A DNA stretch of 64,000 nucleotides. It comes from Saxidomus purpurata (taxonomy: Eukaryota; Mollusca; Bivalvia; Venerida; Veneridae). The position numbers and the translations under genes are program-made. The notes beneath the pieces were generated by a model. That model saw nothing but the letters and a program-made list of their open reading frames with translations, had not been told where the DNA came from and ran no database searches. The DNA lies in contig JAFMSR010000008.1 of the NCBI GenBank assembly GCA_022818135.1, forward strand, positions 34,706,712 through 34,770,711. Direction: 5' to 3'. Shown piece after piece: positions 22,925 to 34,454 of this stretch (its first letter is position 1; each line of letters opens with the position of its first letter).

Positions 22925-23285
22925 CATACAGGCAATTTCTGCATGATACCAGTGCTGTTGATCGTATTGAAGGCCAAACATACAGGCAATTTCTGAATGA
23001 TATCGGTTGATTCTATGGAAGGCCAAACATGTCATTACCAACATACAGGTAATTTCTGAATGATATCTGTTGATTCTATGGAAGGCCAAACATGTCAATT
23101 TACCAGCATACAGGTAATTTCTGAATGATACCTGTTGATTCTTTGGAAGGCCAAACATGTCATAACCAGCATACAGGCAATTTCTGAATGATACCTGTTG
23201 ATTCCATTGAAGGCCAAACATACAGGCAATTTCTGAATGATACCTGTTGATTCTAAGGAAGGCCAAACATATTATAACCAGCATC
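22925..23285. repeat. Tandem repeat, ~48/63-bp units, 6 copies
   Basis: Six copies of TACAGGCAATTTCTGAATGA...GGAAGGCCAAACAT. Some are followed by a 15-base spacer (TGTCATAACCAGCAT), giving alternating 48- and ~63-base periods. An open minus-strand frame of 131 codons crosses it only because the periods are near multiples of three. Confidence 0.92.
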
Positions 23286-23629
23286 TGGGGGGTGAACGTA
23301 GCCCCGTTCCTTCAGAGGGTTAAGCGATGAACAGGTATCTGCAGAGGAAAAATGGCAGACAGTGTTGATTGAAAATGAAAGTAGGCCCACATTTTGACGT
23401 GTAAGTAGACTTGTAACATACTTTGAAATCTTTGAGTACTTTCATCAGGTGAAGAAATATATAATCTTCAATCAGCTTTTTGTTTTAGCTTCGTAAGTGC
23501 CATACCTAGCCTGTTTGCTTTAACAAATGATTATAAATGCAAAACGATCGACTCCCGATATTCTTTCGCCATTTCCAATGCAAATTAAAGGGCTCTGTCC
23601 TTATAATGTTATACAAGTTATCATTGCAG

Positions 23630-23733
23630 CTAAACCCACTGGAAATTTTCGTGCCGGGGACAGTGACTATATTGACTACTATTATGGCCGAAAAAAACAG
23701 TATCACACACTTTTTTGTCTCTGCAGAGAGTAA
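23630..23733 (+). CDS. Candidate terminal exon (plus strand), not recognised
   Basis: A usable acceptor (ACAAGTTATCATTGCAG) precedes 33 codons and TAA at 23731-23733, in phase 1, which fits the phase-1 end of 22038-22338. The predicted C-terminus includes FRAGDSDYIDYYYGRKKQYH and ends with three cysteines in LFCLCRE. An AATAAA at 23830-23835 follows. The same frame is open upstream to an ATG at 23527, so a 68-residue single-exon reading is the alternative. Function unknown. Confidence 0.4.
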
Positions 23734-23829
23734 TATCAACAAAATGTTTACAATTCTTTCAATACCAGAGAGTCAAACCATTAGATGAAGGCTTACATCA
23801 TCACTGATGTTATTACTGCAAGTAAATTT

Positions 23830-23835
23830 AATAAA
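23830..23835 (+). other. Candidate poly(A) signal AATAAA
   Basis: About 100 bases downstream of the TAA at 23731-23733, at a normal distance for a short 3' UTR. Confidence 0.35.
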
Positions 23836-23849
23836 CACTTTCATTTTAT

Positions 23850-25599
23850 GGGTAGGCATTTGTGATTTACTGACTACTTTATTAGATTGTTGATCTAACT
23901 TCATTAATAATACAAGTACTTTCATTATTAGATAACTAACGATTATGTGTGTATAATACAGTTATTTATGATATCTTGAATCATGTAACACAATGAGGGG
24001 AGTAATTTTCAACAGACACCAGTTAAGCCAAGTAACAAAATGCCCTCCGAACTTTTAAATGTCCATTGTTACAATGAAGATGTTCAGCTCATCTCAAGAG
24101 TCAGGCTGTCACACAAATGATATTGCTCCCACCGGTAAAAATCCGACCAATCACAGCCTTGGGCTAAAATTCCAATGGCCCTGCACATTATGCACAGTTT
24201 AACGTGGGTTCAACTCTGCCTTAGCAAAGAGTTAGTAGAGTTTCTGCTCTCTAGGATGAAGGTGAAAAAACAACTTACTACAGTGTAACTAGAGTACATC
24301 AGCTGAACAACTTAAATGTCAGTTTTCATAACTAATGACCTATGAGATTCAAAATAATCTATTTTTCATATTGTTTTCTTGACAACTGAAGAAACATGAG
24401 AGTTCAACTCATTGACATAATGGTTTTGAATATGCAATGATAATTAACTGTTTTAATCCTAACTGAAGTTGTTTCAATAAAGGCCAAGAAGTTAAAGGTG
24501 ACTGCCTAAAGTTTTTGGACAAAAATTTTAATTTCTCTAAAATGATACATTAAAACATAAAATGTACAATTCAATGCTACAAGTGAAAATCAACATAGCA
24601 ATTTTGTGAAAAAATCTATTGAGCAGGTTTGTGGATTTGGTTTGACTACACTTTAACAATACACTGGGATTTTAAAAGCTTTTGCGACAATTCATAATTC
24701 AATAGCATATTATCTCAAAAATACAGAAAAAATTTACAAAAATTTATATTGAAACCTTTTTATTTGATGATTTGTTCTAAAATATGTTAATTCAAGATAA
24801 TGATTTCACCAAAGTCTGAGGGTTTAATTAGCAGCTTTAACACATACCTATCCTGATTTTGGATTCAAGGCTCCATATTTTGACAAAAGTGAAGTGAATT
24901 GAAAGCTATTTTCCTTGTTTTATTTATCTCATTACTGCTGTTTTCTGCTACCTCTGCAGCCAGGCACCAGCCATGCAGTACAAGAAATTCAGACTGACCT
25001 TGACCTTTACAGTATACCAGGAGCTTGATTTGAGGAACAATATTGTGAATTAGTTGGGACTCACTCCCACTGTACTTGGGGCCTCACTTTTATAAAGATG
25101 ACATCCTCATTTCATCAAGTTTGGCTGTGTGTGAGTCATTTTCAATGTGCATTCAGAGATCTGTATGGAAGCAGATATTTTGGCAACATCTGTACAAACA
25201 TTAATGTTGTGTCTATGCTCCTTGAGATGCAAAAACTCTCAAATTTCTTTAACAACATCAGAAGTAAAATGAAAACTTTTTATTATTCTGGGACAATTTC
25301 TTTCTAAAATGTAAGTGCTCATCAGAGAAAAGACTGTATGGGGCTGCAACAGATCAAGAACAACACTTACCCTTGAGCTGTCACTTTATCATTAATTGTG
25401 TTCCTAAAAGTTGGGCTATGACCCTGAAGTGTAACTTTTACCTGTCAGAGAGGAATCATAGTTTGAGCACGTAACAACTTCACAAGGTTATATCATGTCT
25501 GTGTTGAAGTAACTAATGTACCATATAATAAATGTCTTTACTAATCTGTTCCAACAGTAACTGTGACCTTTAACTTTTTCAACTAAGTAACTGGATGTT
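23850..25599. other. No gene called
   Basis: Unique AT-rich sequence. Around 24100-24240 GC rises, with CCAAT-type motifs (GACCAATCAC) and a 42-codon open frame on the minus strand, but no splice sites or start context support a gene. Confidence 0.35.
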
Positions 25600-25607
25600 G
25601 AGATATC

Positions 25608-26734
25608 AGGGTTCCCTCTGTGTCAATTTAAGTTTGCACCAACAAATTCACCAATCAGAAAAAGTTTGCGCCAATGGCTCCAAAGTTGGAGCCACTAGTC
25701 TTCCATGCCTACAGACAGGATTCGTATAATATACAAACCCTGCTACAGAACACCATGGAAGAGAGAGGTGTCATACTACTTTTAGTTAAGATTTGATAGC
25801 AAACACTGTATACAGATCTAAAAGATATGAAATTTATTTCAAACATTTCTGTAAATTTTCAAGGATCAAAAATCACATTTTCAGGAGCCAAAGTGATCGA
25901 GGCTCAATTGTTGAGACACAGGTCATTGAGATCATATACTCTAGGCTTGCATTTCGTGTTCTGCAGCACCATGAACTCAGACATAAAAGGAACAATTTGC
26001 ATTCCCCGTTTGACAAACATTTTAGCGATCTCGCATGTCCGTGAACTGATTTTCGAACACTTACATTTTTTTCGATTTTCGCGATTTAAACAGTTTGTAA
26101 TAAAACAAAATTTGTCCAAAGTATGTTGAACAGTTTAAAATAAGTATTAGATAAGTATTAACAAATACTGAAGATTAAGAAAGCGCCGAATGATATTGCC
26201 AAAGATATTCATGTAGATGAAAAAATTACGTCCAGAACAATTTGCAAGTTAAAATTGCAACATGTATGTCAATATTTAAATATTGACAAAAAAAACAATG
26301 CCGAAATTTTTTAAGTCAGTAATGACACGAGATTATCGGAAAAACGAGTATACATGAAATATGTTTTGATGGCCCTAAGCGCAATCTGTGAATTACAATA
26401 CACAGAGTCGTGTCAACCAAGTATCGCTTATTAAATCCGTGTTACAAACAACGTATTATAAATTCGCCGAGGTCTATTATATTTTGTTTTATGATCGTTA
26501 ATCAATTACACCTTTGACAACGACCAAGACGGTCACACGCTCGTTATCAGGTAGCGTCTAATTAGCTTTCTTTCATATACTAGCCAACAGATGACGACCG
26601 ATTTTTGATTGACACGACGAAATTGCTGAGATTATTTTGTTGGCGCCACTTAAATTCGCCAATTGAAATACATTAGTGCCAGAATTTATTTTTTGTCGCA
26701 TTTGGCGCCATTGGTGACCGACAGCGGGAACCCT
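25608..26734. mobile_element. Non-autonomous hAT-like element
   Basis: The ends AGGGTTCCCTCTGTGTC and GACAGCGGGAACCCT are imperfect terminal inverted repeats. GAGATATC and GAGATATA (25600-25607, 26735-26742) match at 7 of 8 positions, as an old 8-bp target-site duplication would. The inner ends both carry TTGGCGCCA-like text. Small open frames inside (25793-26129) show no transposase motif that I can recognise. Confidence 0.75.
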
Positions 26735-26742
26735 GAGATATA

Positions 26743-28228
26743 CTTTCTCAGGTGCTAATCAATATTTTGGAAGTTTACTGCTAACCTTTGGTTTGATTCA
26801 GTGACAATCTGAAAATGCAGACACAAAAGCAAACAGACAAAAAGACATAGTCATAACTTCAAGCCTCTCCAAATCTATGGCTTAAAAAAAACTTTATAAT
26901 TCTGTACTCACCAAATAATCTGCTGACAAAAGAGTAATTCCACCTGATTTTGAACACCACTTTTTGATCAGTATACAAAGATATTTGAGACAGTTTTCAA
27001 GAGACTGAAGATTTCTTGATTTTGAAGATGTTCCCAGAGGATGCTAGTTTATTGGTTATGTCACGCTGTCACGGTGATTGGTGGTCTATCAGCAGCCAAC
27101 TTTATGTTACTTAGACATTGAGATAATACTACAGCTCTGTCAATAATGGTAATTCCAAGTAAATCTCTGCTCCTACGCAATTGGATTGGTTATTTACTCT
27201 AAATGGAACAGAAACATAAAATGATTTCTACTGTGAAAGCTACAGTAATAACACAGCATCAGCTGTTGATAGCAGCAAGTCAACCCCAGACAATTTCACT
27301 GCTCTGAAAACAACCTGTTTTTCACAAGCAGTAACGCCTGTTTGTTTTTTAATCTGACCATGACCCAGCAGGGTCCCCAAGCTACAATACACACACTCCA
27401 GAAGAAGCTGTTATAGTGCCACAGACTGCTTTAAAGGTGGTCATTCACATTTCAGCAACATTTCATGACAATTTTTACTTTTTGTATATTAATTAATTGA
27501 TATTAATTTATTTATTCGAGGAACAAAAAGACCCATTACATAGAGTTATATATAGATCCCTAATAGAAATTTACATTTTATTAACTTTTATAAAATTTTG
27601 TTATTACATCCCTTTAATATGAAAGTATTTAAAAAGTTGAGTATTTCTTTTTTATTTCAATATAATTTCTACTTTTACATTTGTATTGGATTATAAGATA
27701 TACAAATATTTTAACATTCTGAACCAAAAGGCATCTTTTAAACTAATTCATTTATTTCCAATCTATCTTGGTTGCGCAACCATTATCCACCTCTAATGAG
27801 CAAATTATGTTTTGCATATTTTTCAGGATTTTCAATTGAAGATATTTTAATTAAGTCTATATAGTACTTGAATACTCAATGACTTTCTATTTTCAAAGAT
27901 TTACTTGACATTCAGTTAGGAAAGTTAATCGTACAGGTGCTTTTTATATGCCACTATTTTGTAAAATCATGCTACAAAAGAGTTCATTAACGGATATGCA
28001 AATAAAACCTTATGAAGAAGTCTATAGCTACTATACAATTTATAAAATTAAAAGAATTCATGAACTTCAAGAAAAAGCAGTATTATGTACCTTTTAAAAT
28101 GATTCAAGTAATTAATCTGTAATGAACAAGTGTGAATTACCTTTGTGACATATGGACCATATATTCTTTCTGTTAGAGTAAAATTAATGCTGATGGTTGT
28201 AACAACATAGCGTTAGGTAATGTTTCTC
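26743..28228. other. No gene called
   Basis: Mostly unique AT-rich DNA. A strong minus-strand donor (TTATTTG|GTGAGT, near 26907) is preceded by short open stretches in more than one frame, but no choice of acceptor is convincing. AT content is extreme at 27480-27720. Confidence 0.35.
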
Positions 28229-28456
28229 ACAAGAGGACAAAAAGGGCCAGTATTGCTCTACTGGACTGACTGGACTGTTCTCAGCAAATTTTGTGAAAAT
28301 CTTTTGGAATATCATGAAGGAAAAGCTAACAGAAGTCACTGTGACCTTGACCCACTGTACCTAATGTATGGATCATCTAGTAAGACCAATCATTCTATGA
28401 AGTTTGAAGACAGTGGATAATATAGATCTCTGTTTATTGCATATTTTCAAAGTACA

Positions 28457-28469
28457 GGTCACTGTGACC
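28457..28469. promoter_or_regulatory. Perfect ERE-like palindrome (15-bp extended)
   Basis: AGGTCACTGTGACCT (28456-28470) equals the classical vitellogenin estrogen response element read on the other strand. It runs on into TGACCTTTGACCCA, which contains AGGTCA half-sites with DR0/DR1-like spacing on the minus strand. Confidence 0.55.
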
Positions 28470-28623
28470 TTGACCTTTGACCCACTATCCACAAAAACAT
28501 TAGGATCATCTACAGGTTGCAGGCTACCTTATAGGCAAGTTTCATCAAAGTTAACTGAAAATTGTGACCTGTAGACTGTTATCAAGGAAAAGTTTATAGA
28601 CAGACGGATGCCCCAACATATTA

Positions 28624-28750
28624 GTTTAGTTTATACTAATTTATTTTAGCTCGATTGTGAAGAAAGCTTGTAGCTTATCGAGTCACTCTTGAGTCCGCTT
28701 CCTGGAAAAACCAGTTCTGGTGTCATATGGGAAGGTACGGTCTTGACCCC
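28624..28750 (-). mobile_element. tRNA-derived SINE, 5'-truncated copy
   Basis: On the minus strand it begins at GGTCAAGACCGTACC and ends AAATTAGTATAAACTAAA. It matches the body and tail of the SINEs at 11736 and 46928 but lacks their tRNA-like head. Confidence 0.85.
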
Positions 28751-29189
28751 AATTGTGGCCATTATGTGCAATAGAGAGGAATGTTAACAGAAGACTATCC
28801 AAGGAACAATCCTGTGGATTTTAGTTAAAATTGGCCCAGTGGTTAAGCAGGAGTTGTTGACAACTTATGACTGACATTTGGTCATCACACAATAGAGCTC
28901 TTTGTGCTCAGGTGAGCTAAAAGATGTCAAGGCAGATACGTCACAGGTTCTATTAACTGATTTGTCTAACAAACAAGTTAGGTGAAATAAGTTGTCAGCA
29001 ATATGATGGTCTTCCTGCTCTGTAGTTCAACATGCCTACATTTGTCATCATTTAATGAGAAACTGTCTCTTACATAAGGCCATTATGATTAATCAGTCAA
29101 CAGGGTATTACCATATTATTTATAACTGGTATTTACTTTCAACAGAATGTTTCACAAAAACATGATACTGCGACAGTAAGATAACGCTG

Positions 29190-30392
29190 ACAACAAGTTG
29201 TACATATATAACATACACGCTGGGGACAAGTTGTACATAACATTTTTCCGTCGGGGATAAGTGTCATAACACTTTCACGCCGGGGACAATGTGTACATAA
29301 ACATCTGTCCAGCTGTGGATAAAATGTACATATACATCTGTCCAGCTGGGGACAAAGTGTACATATACATCTGTCCAGCTGGGGATAAAATGTACATATA
29401 CATCTGTCCAGCTGGGGACAAGGCGTACATATACATTTGTCATGCTTGGGACAAAGTGTACATATACATCTGTCAGTTGTGGACAAGGTGTACATATAGT
29501 TACATCTGTCACGCTGGGGACAAGGTGTACATATACATGTACGTCTGTCATGCTGGGGACAAGTTGTACATATACATCTGTCACGCTGGGGACAAGGTGT
29601 ACATATACATGTACGTCTGTCATGCTGGGGACAAGGTGTACATATACATCTGTCACGCTGGGGACAAGGTGTACATATACATCTGTTACACTGCAAACGA
29701 AGTGTACATATACCTATATATGTCACGCTTGAGACAAAGGTGTCCAACTTGGGACAAAGTGTACATATACATCTGTCATGCTGGGGGCAAGGTGTGTAAT
29801 ACATCCGTCACTCTGGGGACAAGGTGTACATATGTATCTGTCATGCTGGGGAAATGTGTATGTATGCATCTGTCATGCTAGGGACAATGTGTACATATAC
29901 ATCTATCATGCTGGGGAAATGTGTATGTACATGTATGTATCTGTCATGCTGGGGACAATGTGTACATATGCATCTATCATGCTGGGGACAAATTGTACAT
30001 ATACATCTGTCATGCTGGGGAAATGTGTATGTATGCATCTGTCATGCTGGGGACAATGTGTACATATACATCTATCATGCTGGGGACAAATTGTACATAT
30101 ACATCTGTCATGCTGGGGAAATGTGTATGTATGCATCTGTCATGCTGGGGACAATGTGTACATATACATCTGTCACGCTGGGGACAAGGCGTACATATAC
30201 ATATGTCATGCTGGGGAAATGTGTACACATACATCTGTCACGCTGGGGACAAGGTGTACATATACATCTGTCATGCTGGGGAAATGTGTACACATACATC
30301 TGTGATGCTGGGGACAAGGTGTACATATACATCTGTCATGTTGGGGAAATGTGTACACATACATCTGTGACACTGGGGACAACTTGTACACA
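29190..30392. repeat. 33-bp minisatellite with 98-bp higher-order units
   Basis: About 37 copies of GGGGACAAGGTGTACATATACATCTGTCATGCT-type units. From about 29870 a trimer (GGGGAAATGTGTATGTATGC type, then two GGGGACAA types) repeats every 98 bases. Periods near 33 keep all frames open, giving 11-residue repeats such as GDKVYIYICHA on the plus strand and similar ones on the minus strand. No exon signals support coding. Confidence 0.96.
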
Positions 30393-30399
30393 TCAATCA

Positions 30400-31500
30400 A
30401 TCTTTACCAGAGTTATCCTACCCTCTACACTCCCAAAAATACCTCTTTCAAGGTCCAAAAAGTCACATGTCTTCCGGTGTGATTTCAAACAATATTAGAC
30501 TGTTCTGCTCGTGAAAGGAACGGCAAATTTAATTGTTGACTAGTTGACATCTTAGGACAGAGATTGTGACTGTAGCATGGCTCTCTTATTAATATTGATG
30601 GTACATGTATAGTGTTAACCACAGCCTCACATGACTAGGTGATTAAGGACTCTATCAGCATAACCTGTTGGGGATCAAACCTTAGACCCTGTCACCTGGC
30701 AGCAAACATGCCACCTAAAACTCTGAGCATAGCTACTCTGCTGCATCCTAGTGAGAACTCTGGCTGCCTTTTTAATAGGAAGTTAATGCAAAGCAGAAGT
30801 GGATCCGTTGACGGTGTTGGCCCGCCCTTGAAGGTATTAGCTTGAGAGATGAGATAATCACTTAAGTCAACACCTCGTGAAAGTAAACTGCTGTTATGGT
30901 CTGGGTTTTATAGCTGCTCATTCACAGTTTCCTTATTCACATGTCAACTGTCGTCTTTCCTATCACATTTTAAATCCTATAAATTGCTATGGCCTTGGCA
31001 TCCCTGCCATCTAATCCCTCAGTTATGGTGGCAATCAACCACAGATCATGTCACTGTCATTAATTCTGAAGTTCTGTTACTAAAGATAGAGCATTTGTAA
31101 ACAGCCAATTTACCAAATTTAAAGAGTTAAAGAGAAGGGGTTCTATTATCTACAGGTCACTTGTATCAGGTGGCTGAATCAATTCACAATAATAATAATA
31201 ATAATAATATAGTAAAGTCTTAATTTAACGAGGCAACACATTTGGGCAAGCCCAACCTTCCATGAACCTCAAAACACATTGTATACACAATATTTACAAC
31301 AAATTATCAAAAAGCAAGACAAACAGTAAAATCACAGTATAAATGTAACATAATTTTACAAAACAATTCAATCATCTTATACCTGACTGGGATATATAAC
31401 ATTATACAGTTATTTCATGTGTGTATAGGGAACAGTCAAAACTGTTATCTCGAGGTATAAGGTGCCCAAAGGCCAATAGGCAATACTCTGTGATATATGG
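30400..31500. other. No gene seen
   Basis: It contains a weak antisense B-box-like motif (GGGGATCAAACC, about 30670), an AAT microsatellite at 31188-31209 and otherwise unique AT-rich DNA. Confidence 0.4.
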
Positions 31501-31504
31501 TCCA

Positions 31505-31606
31505 AGCTACCATTAGCTACCCCTAACTAGCTATCCCTAGATACCCCTAGCTACACTTAGTTACCCCTAACTACCCTAGCTTCTCCTAGCTACCTCAAGC
31601 TACCAT
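31505..31606 (+). repeat. Degenerate ~10-bp repeat (CTACCCCTAG-like)
   Basis: Roughly ten copies of AGCTACCCCTA-type decamers in a row with frequent substitutions. It superficially recalls CCCTAA telomeric DNA but the period is ten and the match is poor. It lies 36 bases from the 3' edge of the exon at 31642. Confidence 0.75.
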
Positions 31607-31641
31607 CATAGACAAAAGATTGATCAAAATAAAACTTTTAC

Positions 31642-31734
31642 CTTCTACAGCCAGACAAGCATACGTAGCTCTCCTGTCAAGAAATAAGCCAAGATGGCTG
31701 ATATCATGCTCTACAACAGAAACATCTGCTTCTC
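31642..31734 (-). CDS. Internal coding exon of the minus-strand gene
   Basis: Acceptor ATATTTTCAG and donor GTAGAAG|GTAAAA bound 93 bases open in one frame, phase 1 at both ends. The residues include EADVSVVEHDISHLGLFLDR, then RATYACLAVE. The pattern of hydrophobic residues suggests amphipathic helices. Joined to the exon at 58176-58295 it reads ...DDLVTLAKLIYG|EADVSVV without a frame break, across a 26-kb intron of repeats and satellites. I cannot name the family; no catalytic or metal-binding motif is visible. An exon between the two with the same 1-1 phase could have been missed. Confidence 0.65.
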
Positions 31735-31886
31735 CTGAAAATATAAATGAAACACTTCTGTTGATAAATCTGTAACAACAACAGTTTACAGCTCATTTCC
31801 GTACTCCGCCATTTACAAAATGGGCTACTGTAATGATTATTGAGGCATTTTTCACTTTCTTTGTATTGTAACTTATTTGTATGTGA

Positions 31887-32528
31887 ACAAGAGGGCCAAG
31901 ATGGCCCTATATTGCTCACCTTGGTTCAAGTCCACTTGCCTGGTGGAAGATCACTAGATAATGTTATATACCAAATAGGTTTTCCTATATACGTCAAGTG
32001 ACCACCCACCCCCACCCGGGCCAAGGTCAATTTTGATCCCAGGGGCAAAATTTGAACAAACTTTGAAGAGGTCTACTAGACAATGCTACATGCCAAATAT
32101 CTAAGCTCTAGGCCTTGTGGTTTCAAAGAAGATTTTTCAAGTTTTTCCTATATATGCCTATGTAAAACTAAGTGACCCCCTGTGTGGGGTCAATTTTGAT
32201 CCGGGGTCATAATTTGAACAATCTTGGTAGAGGTCCACTAGACAATGCTACATGCCAAATATCTAAGCTCTAGGCCTTGTGGTTTCAGAGAAGAAGATTT
32301 TTAAAGTTTTTCCTATTTGTTGCCATAGCAACCAGAGTTCTGCATGGAATGGAATTCTTTGAACAAATTTGGTAGAGCTTCATGCAAGGAACATTCCTGC
32401 ATAGTTTTATCAACTTTGGCCTACAGGTTTCAGAGGAGATGTCATTTGAATCAAAATGTTGACGGACGACGGGCAACGGACAATCATCAATCAGAAAAGC
32501 TCACCCTGGCATAGCCAGATGAGCTAAA
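31887..32528 (+). mobile_element. GGCC-hairpin dispersed element, copy 1
   Basis: The 5' end is AACAAGAGGGCCAAGATGGCCC followed by TTGCTCACCT. The 3' end is AGCCAGATGAGCTAAAA, so the termini carry inverted GCTCA(C/T)CT. The interior has two units with GAGGTCCACTAGACAATGCT and CAAATATCTAAGCTCTAGG. Further copies are at 43576-43914 and 47881-48350. Non-coding. Confidence 0.8.
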
Positions 32529-32529
32529 A

Positions 32530-33562
32530 CTAGAGCTATCACTAAATGTGATTAATACCCCCAAAAGGATTGCTTTATAAACTGAAGAAGTTCGTAGTAA
32601 CGTAACACCTTGCAAACAAACTAAAAAGAGATATTGTTCTTAGCAGTTCCTCTCATTGTGCTTGAACATTGTATGAAGTTGTATTGAATTCCAACTTGTA
32701 GTTTTCGAAAAATTCTCCAGACAGGGAAAAGTAACAAAGGGCAATAACCCTGTAATTAGTCAAGATGGAGTTATGGTTCCTGTGCACTGCACTCCCTATC
32801 ACTGTGCTTGACCATTGTATGAAGTTGTATTGAATTCCAACCAGAAATTTTCAAGTTATGCTCCGGACAAGGAAAAGTAACAAAGGGCAATAACTCTGTA
32901 ATGAGTCAAGATGGAGTTATGGTTCCTGTGCACTGCACTTCCTCTAAATGTACTTGACCATTGTATGAGGTTGTACTGAATTCCAACTAGTAGTTTTCAA
33001 GTTATGCTTTGGACAAGGAAAAGTAACAAAGGGCAATAACTCAGTAAATACTCAAGATAGAGTTATAGTTCTTGTACACTGCACTTCCTCTGAGTGTGCT
33101 TGATCATTGTATGAAGTTGTATTGAATTCCAACTAGTAGATTTCAAGTTATGCTCCGGACAAGGAAAAGTAACAAAGGGCAATAACTCTGTAATTAGTCA
33201 AGATGGAGTTATAGTTCTTGTACCTGCACTTCCTCTCAATGTGCTTGACCATTGTATGAAGTTGTATTGAATTCCAACCAGTAGTTTTCAAGTTATGCTC
33301 CGGACAAGGAAAAGTAACAAAGGGCAATAACTCTGTAATTAGTCAAGATGGAGTTATAGTTCTTGTGCACTGCACTTCCTCTCAATGTGCTTGACCATTG
33401 TATGAAGTTGTATTGAATTCCAACTAGTAGTTTTCAAGTTATGCTCCGGACAAGGAAAATGCAACAGACCGCCCGACCGACCGACCAACTGACCAACCGA
33501 CCGACCGACCAACCACCGGGTGACTCCTATATACCCCCCTAAACTTCGTTTTGGGGGTATAA
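32530..33562 (+). mobile_element. Pearl-type element, copy D
   Basis: It abuts the 3' end of the previous element. It starts CTAGAGCTATCACTAAATG, has six ~146-bp units, a CCGA/CCAA tract at about 33470-33515 and the 3' hairpin ending GGGGGTAT. The first-unit deletion is like that in copy C, so C and D probably come from one subfamily. Confidence 0.92.
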
Positions 33563-33672
33563 AGACAACTGATAGAATAACTGTGGCCTTGAGTCAGCAT
33601 GGTAACGAAACATGGGTTCTACACATAGTTTCAGCAAGATGAATAAAACAAAGTATTTAGGAGTAAAAGCAT

Positions 33673-33960
33673 TATTCTAATGTACTATACCCATGTAATG
33701 TCATTTCTGATTGGTTATGTCATTTAAATTTGCAATGTTTATATAATGTATGTATAGTTGCGAAAATCCGACAATCAGTAATGTTCGCATTTTAGAGCAT
33801 TGTGCATAAAAATAGGGTTAACCGTCAATTTGACATTTGCGAAACTATATACCGTTTTTTAATGGTTGCAGACAGTTTGAACGGCTCAATAAAGCTACGC
33901 AGTTGCAGTTAAAAAAGTTTCCGACCATTAAAAACCATATTAACAGTTGCAAATATCAAA
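33673..33960 (+). repeat. Dispersed ~290-bp repeat, copy 1
   Basis: It aligns with 61321-61605: ATTCTAATG, TGATTGGTTATGTCATT, AGGGTTAAC, TTTTTAATGGTTGCA and GACCATTAAAAA recur in order. Within each copy, inverted TTTAATGGT / ACCATTAAAA suggests a small foldback. Confidence 0.8.
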
Positions 33961-34454
33961 ATAACTCAACAATCTATATTGTGGTGATGATACAACAGAT
34001 TATGGGGCATAATAGTGGAGATGATACACTACTGAATGATAAAAGTATCAATGATGGTACCCTCTCACTGATTATATGGAAAGCACATAATAGAAGAGAT
34101 GATATGGTAGGCAATACAGCCCTCATACATTCAATATAATTTCATTTTACAGTTTTCTATCATTTTCACAGACTTCAGGTAAATCCCATATTGTTTTTTT
34201 TTTTACTTAAAGTCTCTGATGTCAAGAAACTCCTAGTTTATACATTTAATTATAAAACAGAAATCTCTCCACCTGAACATTGTCACAGATTCAGGATTCA
34301 AGTACTTTTCAGAGATCATTTTGTAAACAAGAGCCGTCTCATGACAGCTTGCTCGACTATTCTCAGTGATTGCCAATAAAACAAAACTTTTATCAGTAAG
34401 TAACAAAACAAAATTTGTTGACTCAATACGTATAAACTAGAAAACTGTAATCAT

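Larger units (their letters stand above)
28229..28922 (+). mobile_element. Composite dispersed element with ERE-like site
   Basis: It begins CACAAGAGGACAAAAAGGGC and has units like those at 8571 and 48605 to about 28620. Then comes an inverted SINE piece, and then the 3' half of the CTATTTTTAGCT family ending CTCAGGTGAGCTAAAAG. The 5' and 3' halves therefore come from different families, joined at the SINE. Confidence 0.65.

Noticed and set aside
26908..26960. Minus-strand exon ending at a strong GTGAGT donor
   Set aside because: Three different acceptors give three different frames; none is convincing.
29139..30498. Several 150-220-codon frames on both strands (GDKVYIYICHA, CPQHDRCICT repeats)
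   Set aside because: Artefact of the 33-bp array; overlapping frames on opposite strands exclude a real protein reading without other evidence.
31505..31606. Interstitial telomeric repeat
   Set aside because: The period is about ten bases and CCCTAA is not maintained; it is a degenerate decamer repeat.
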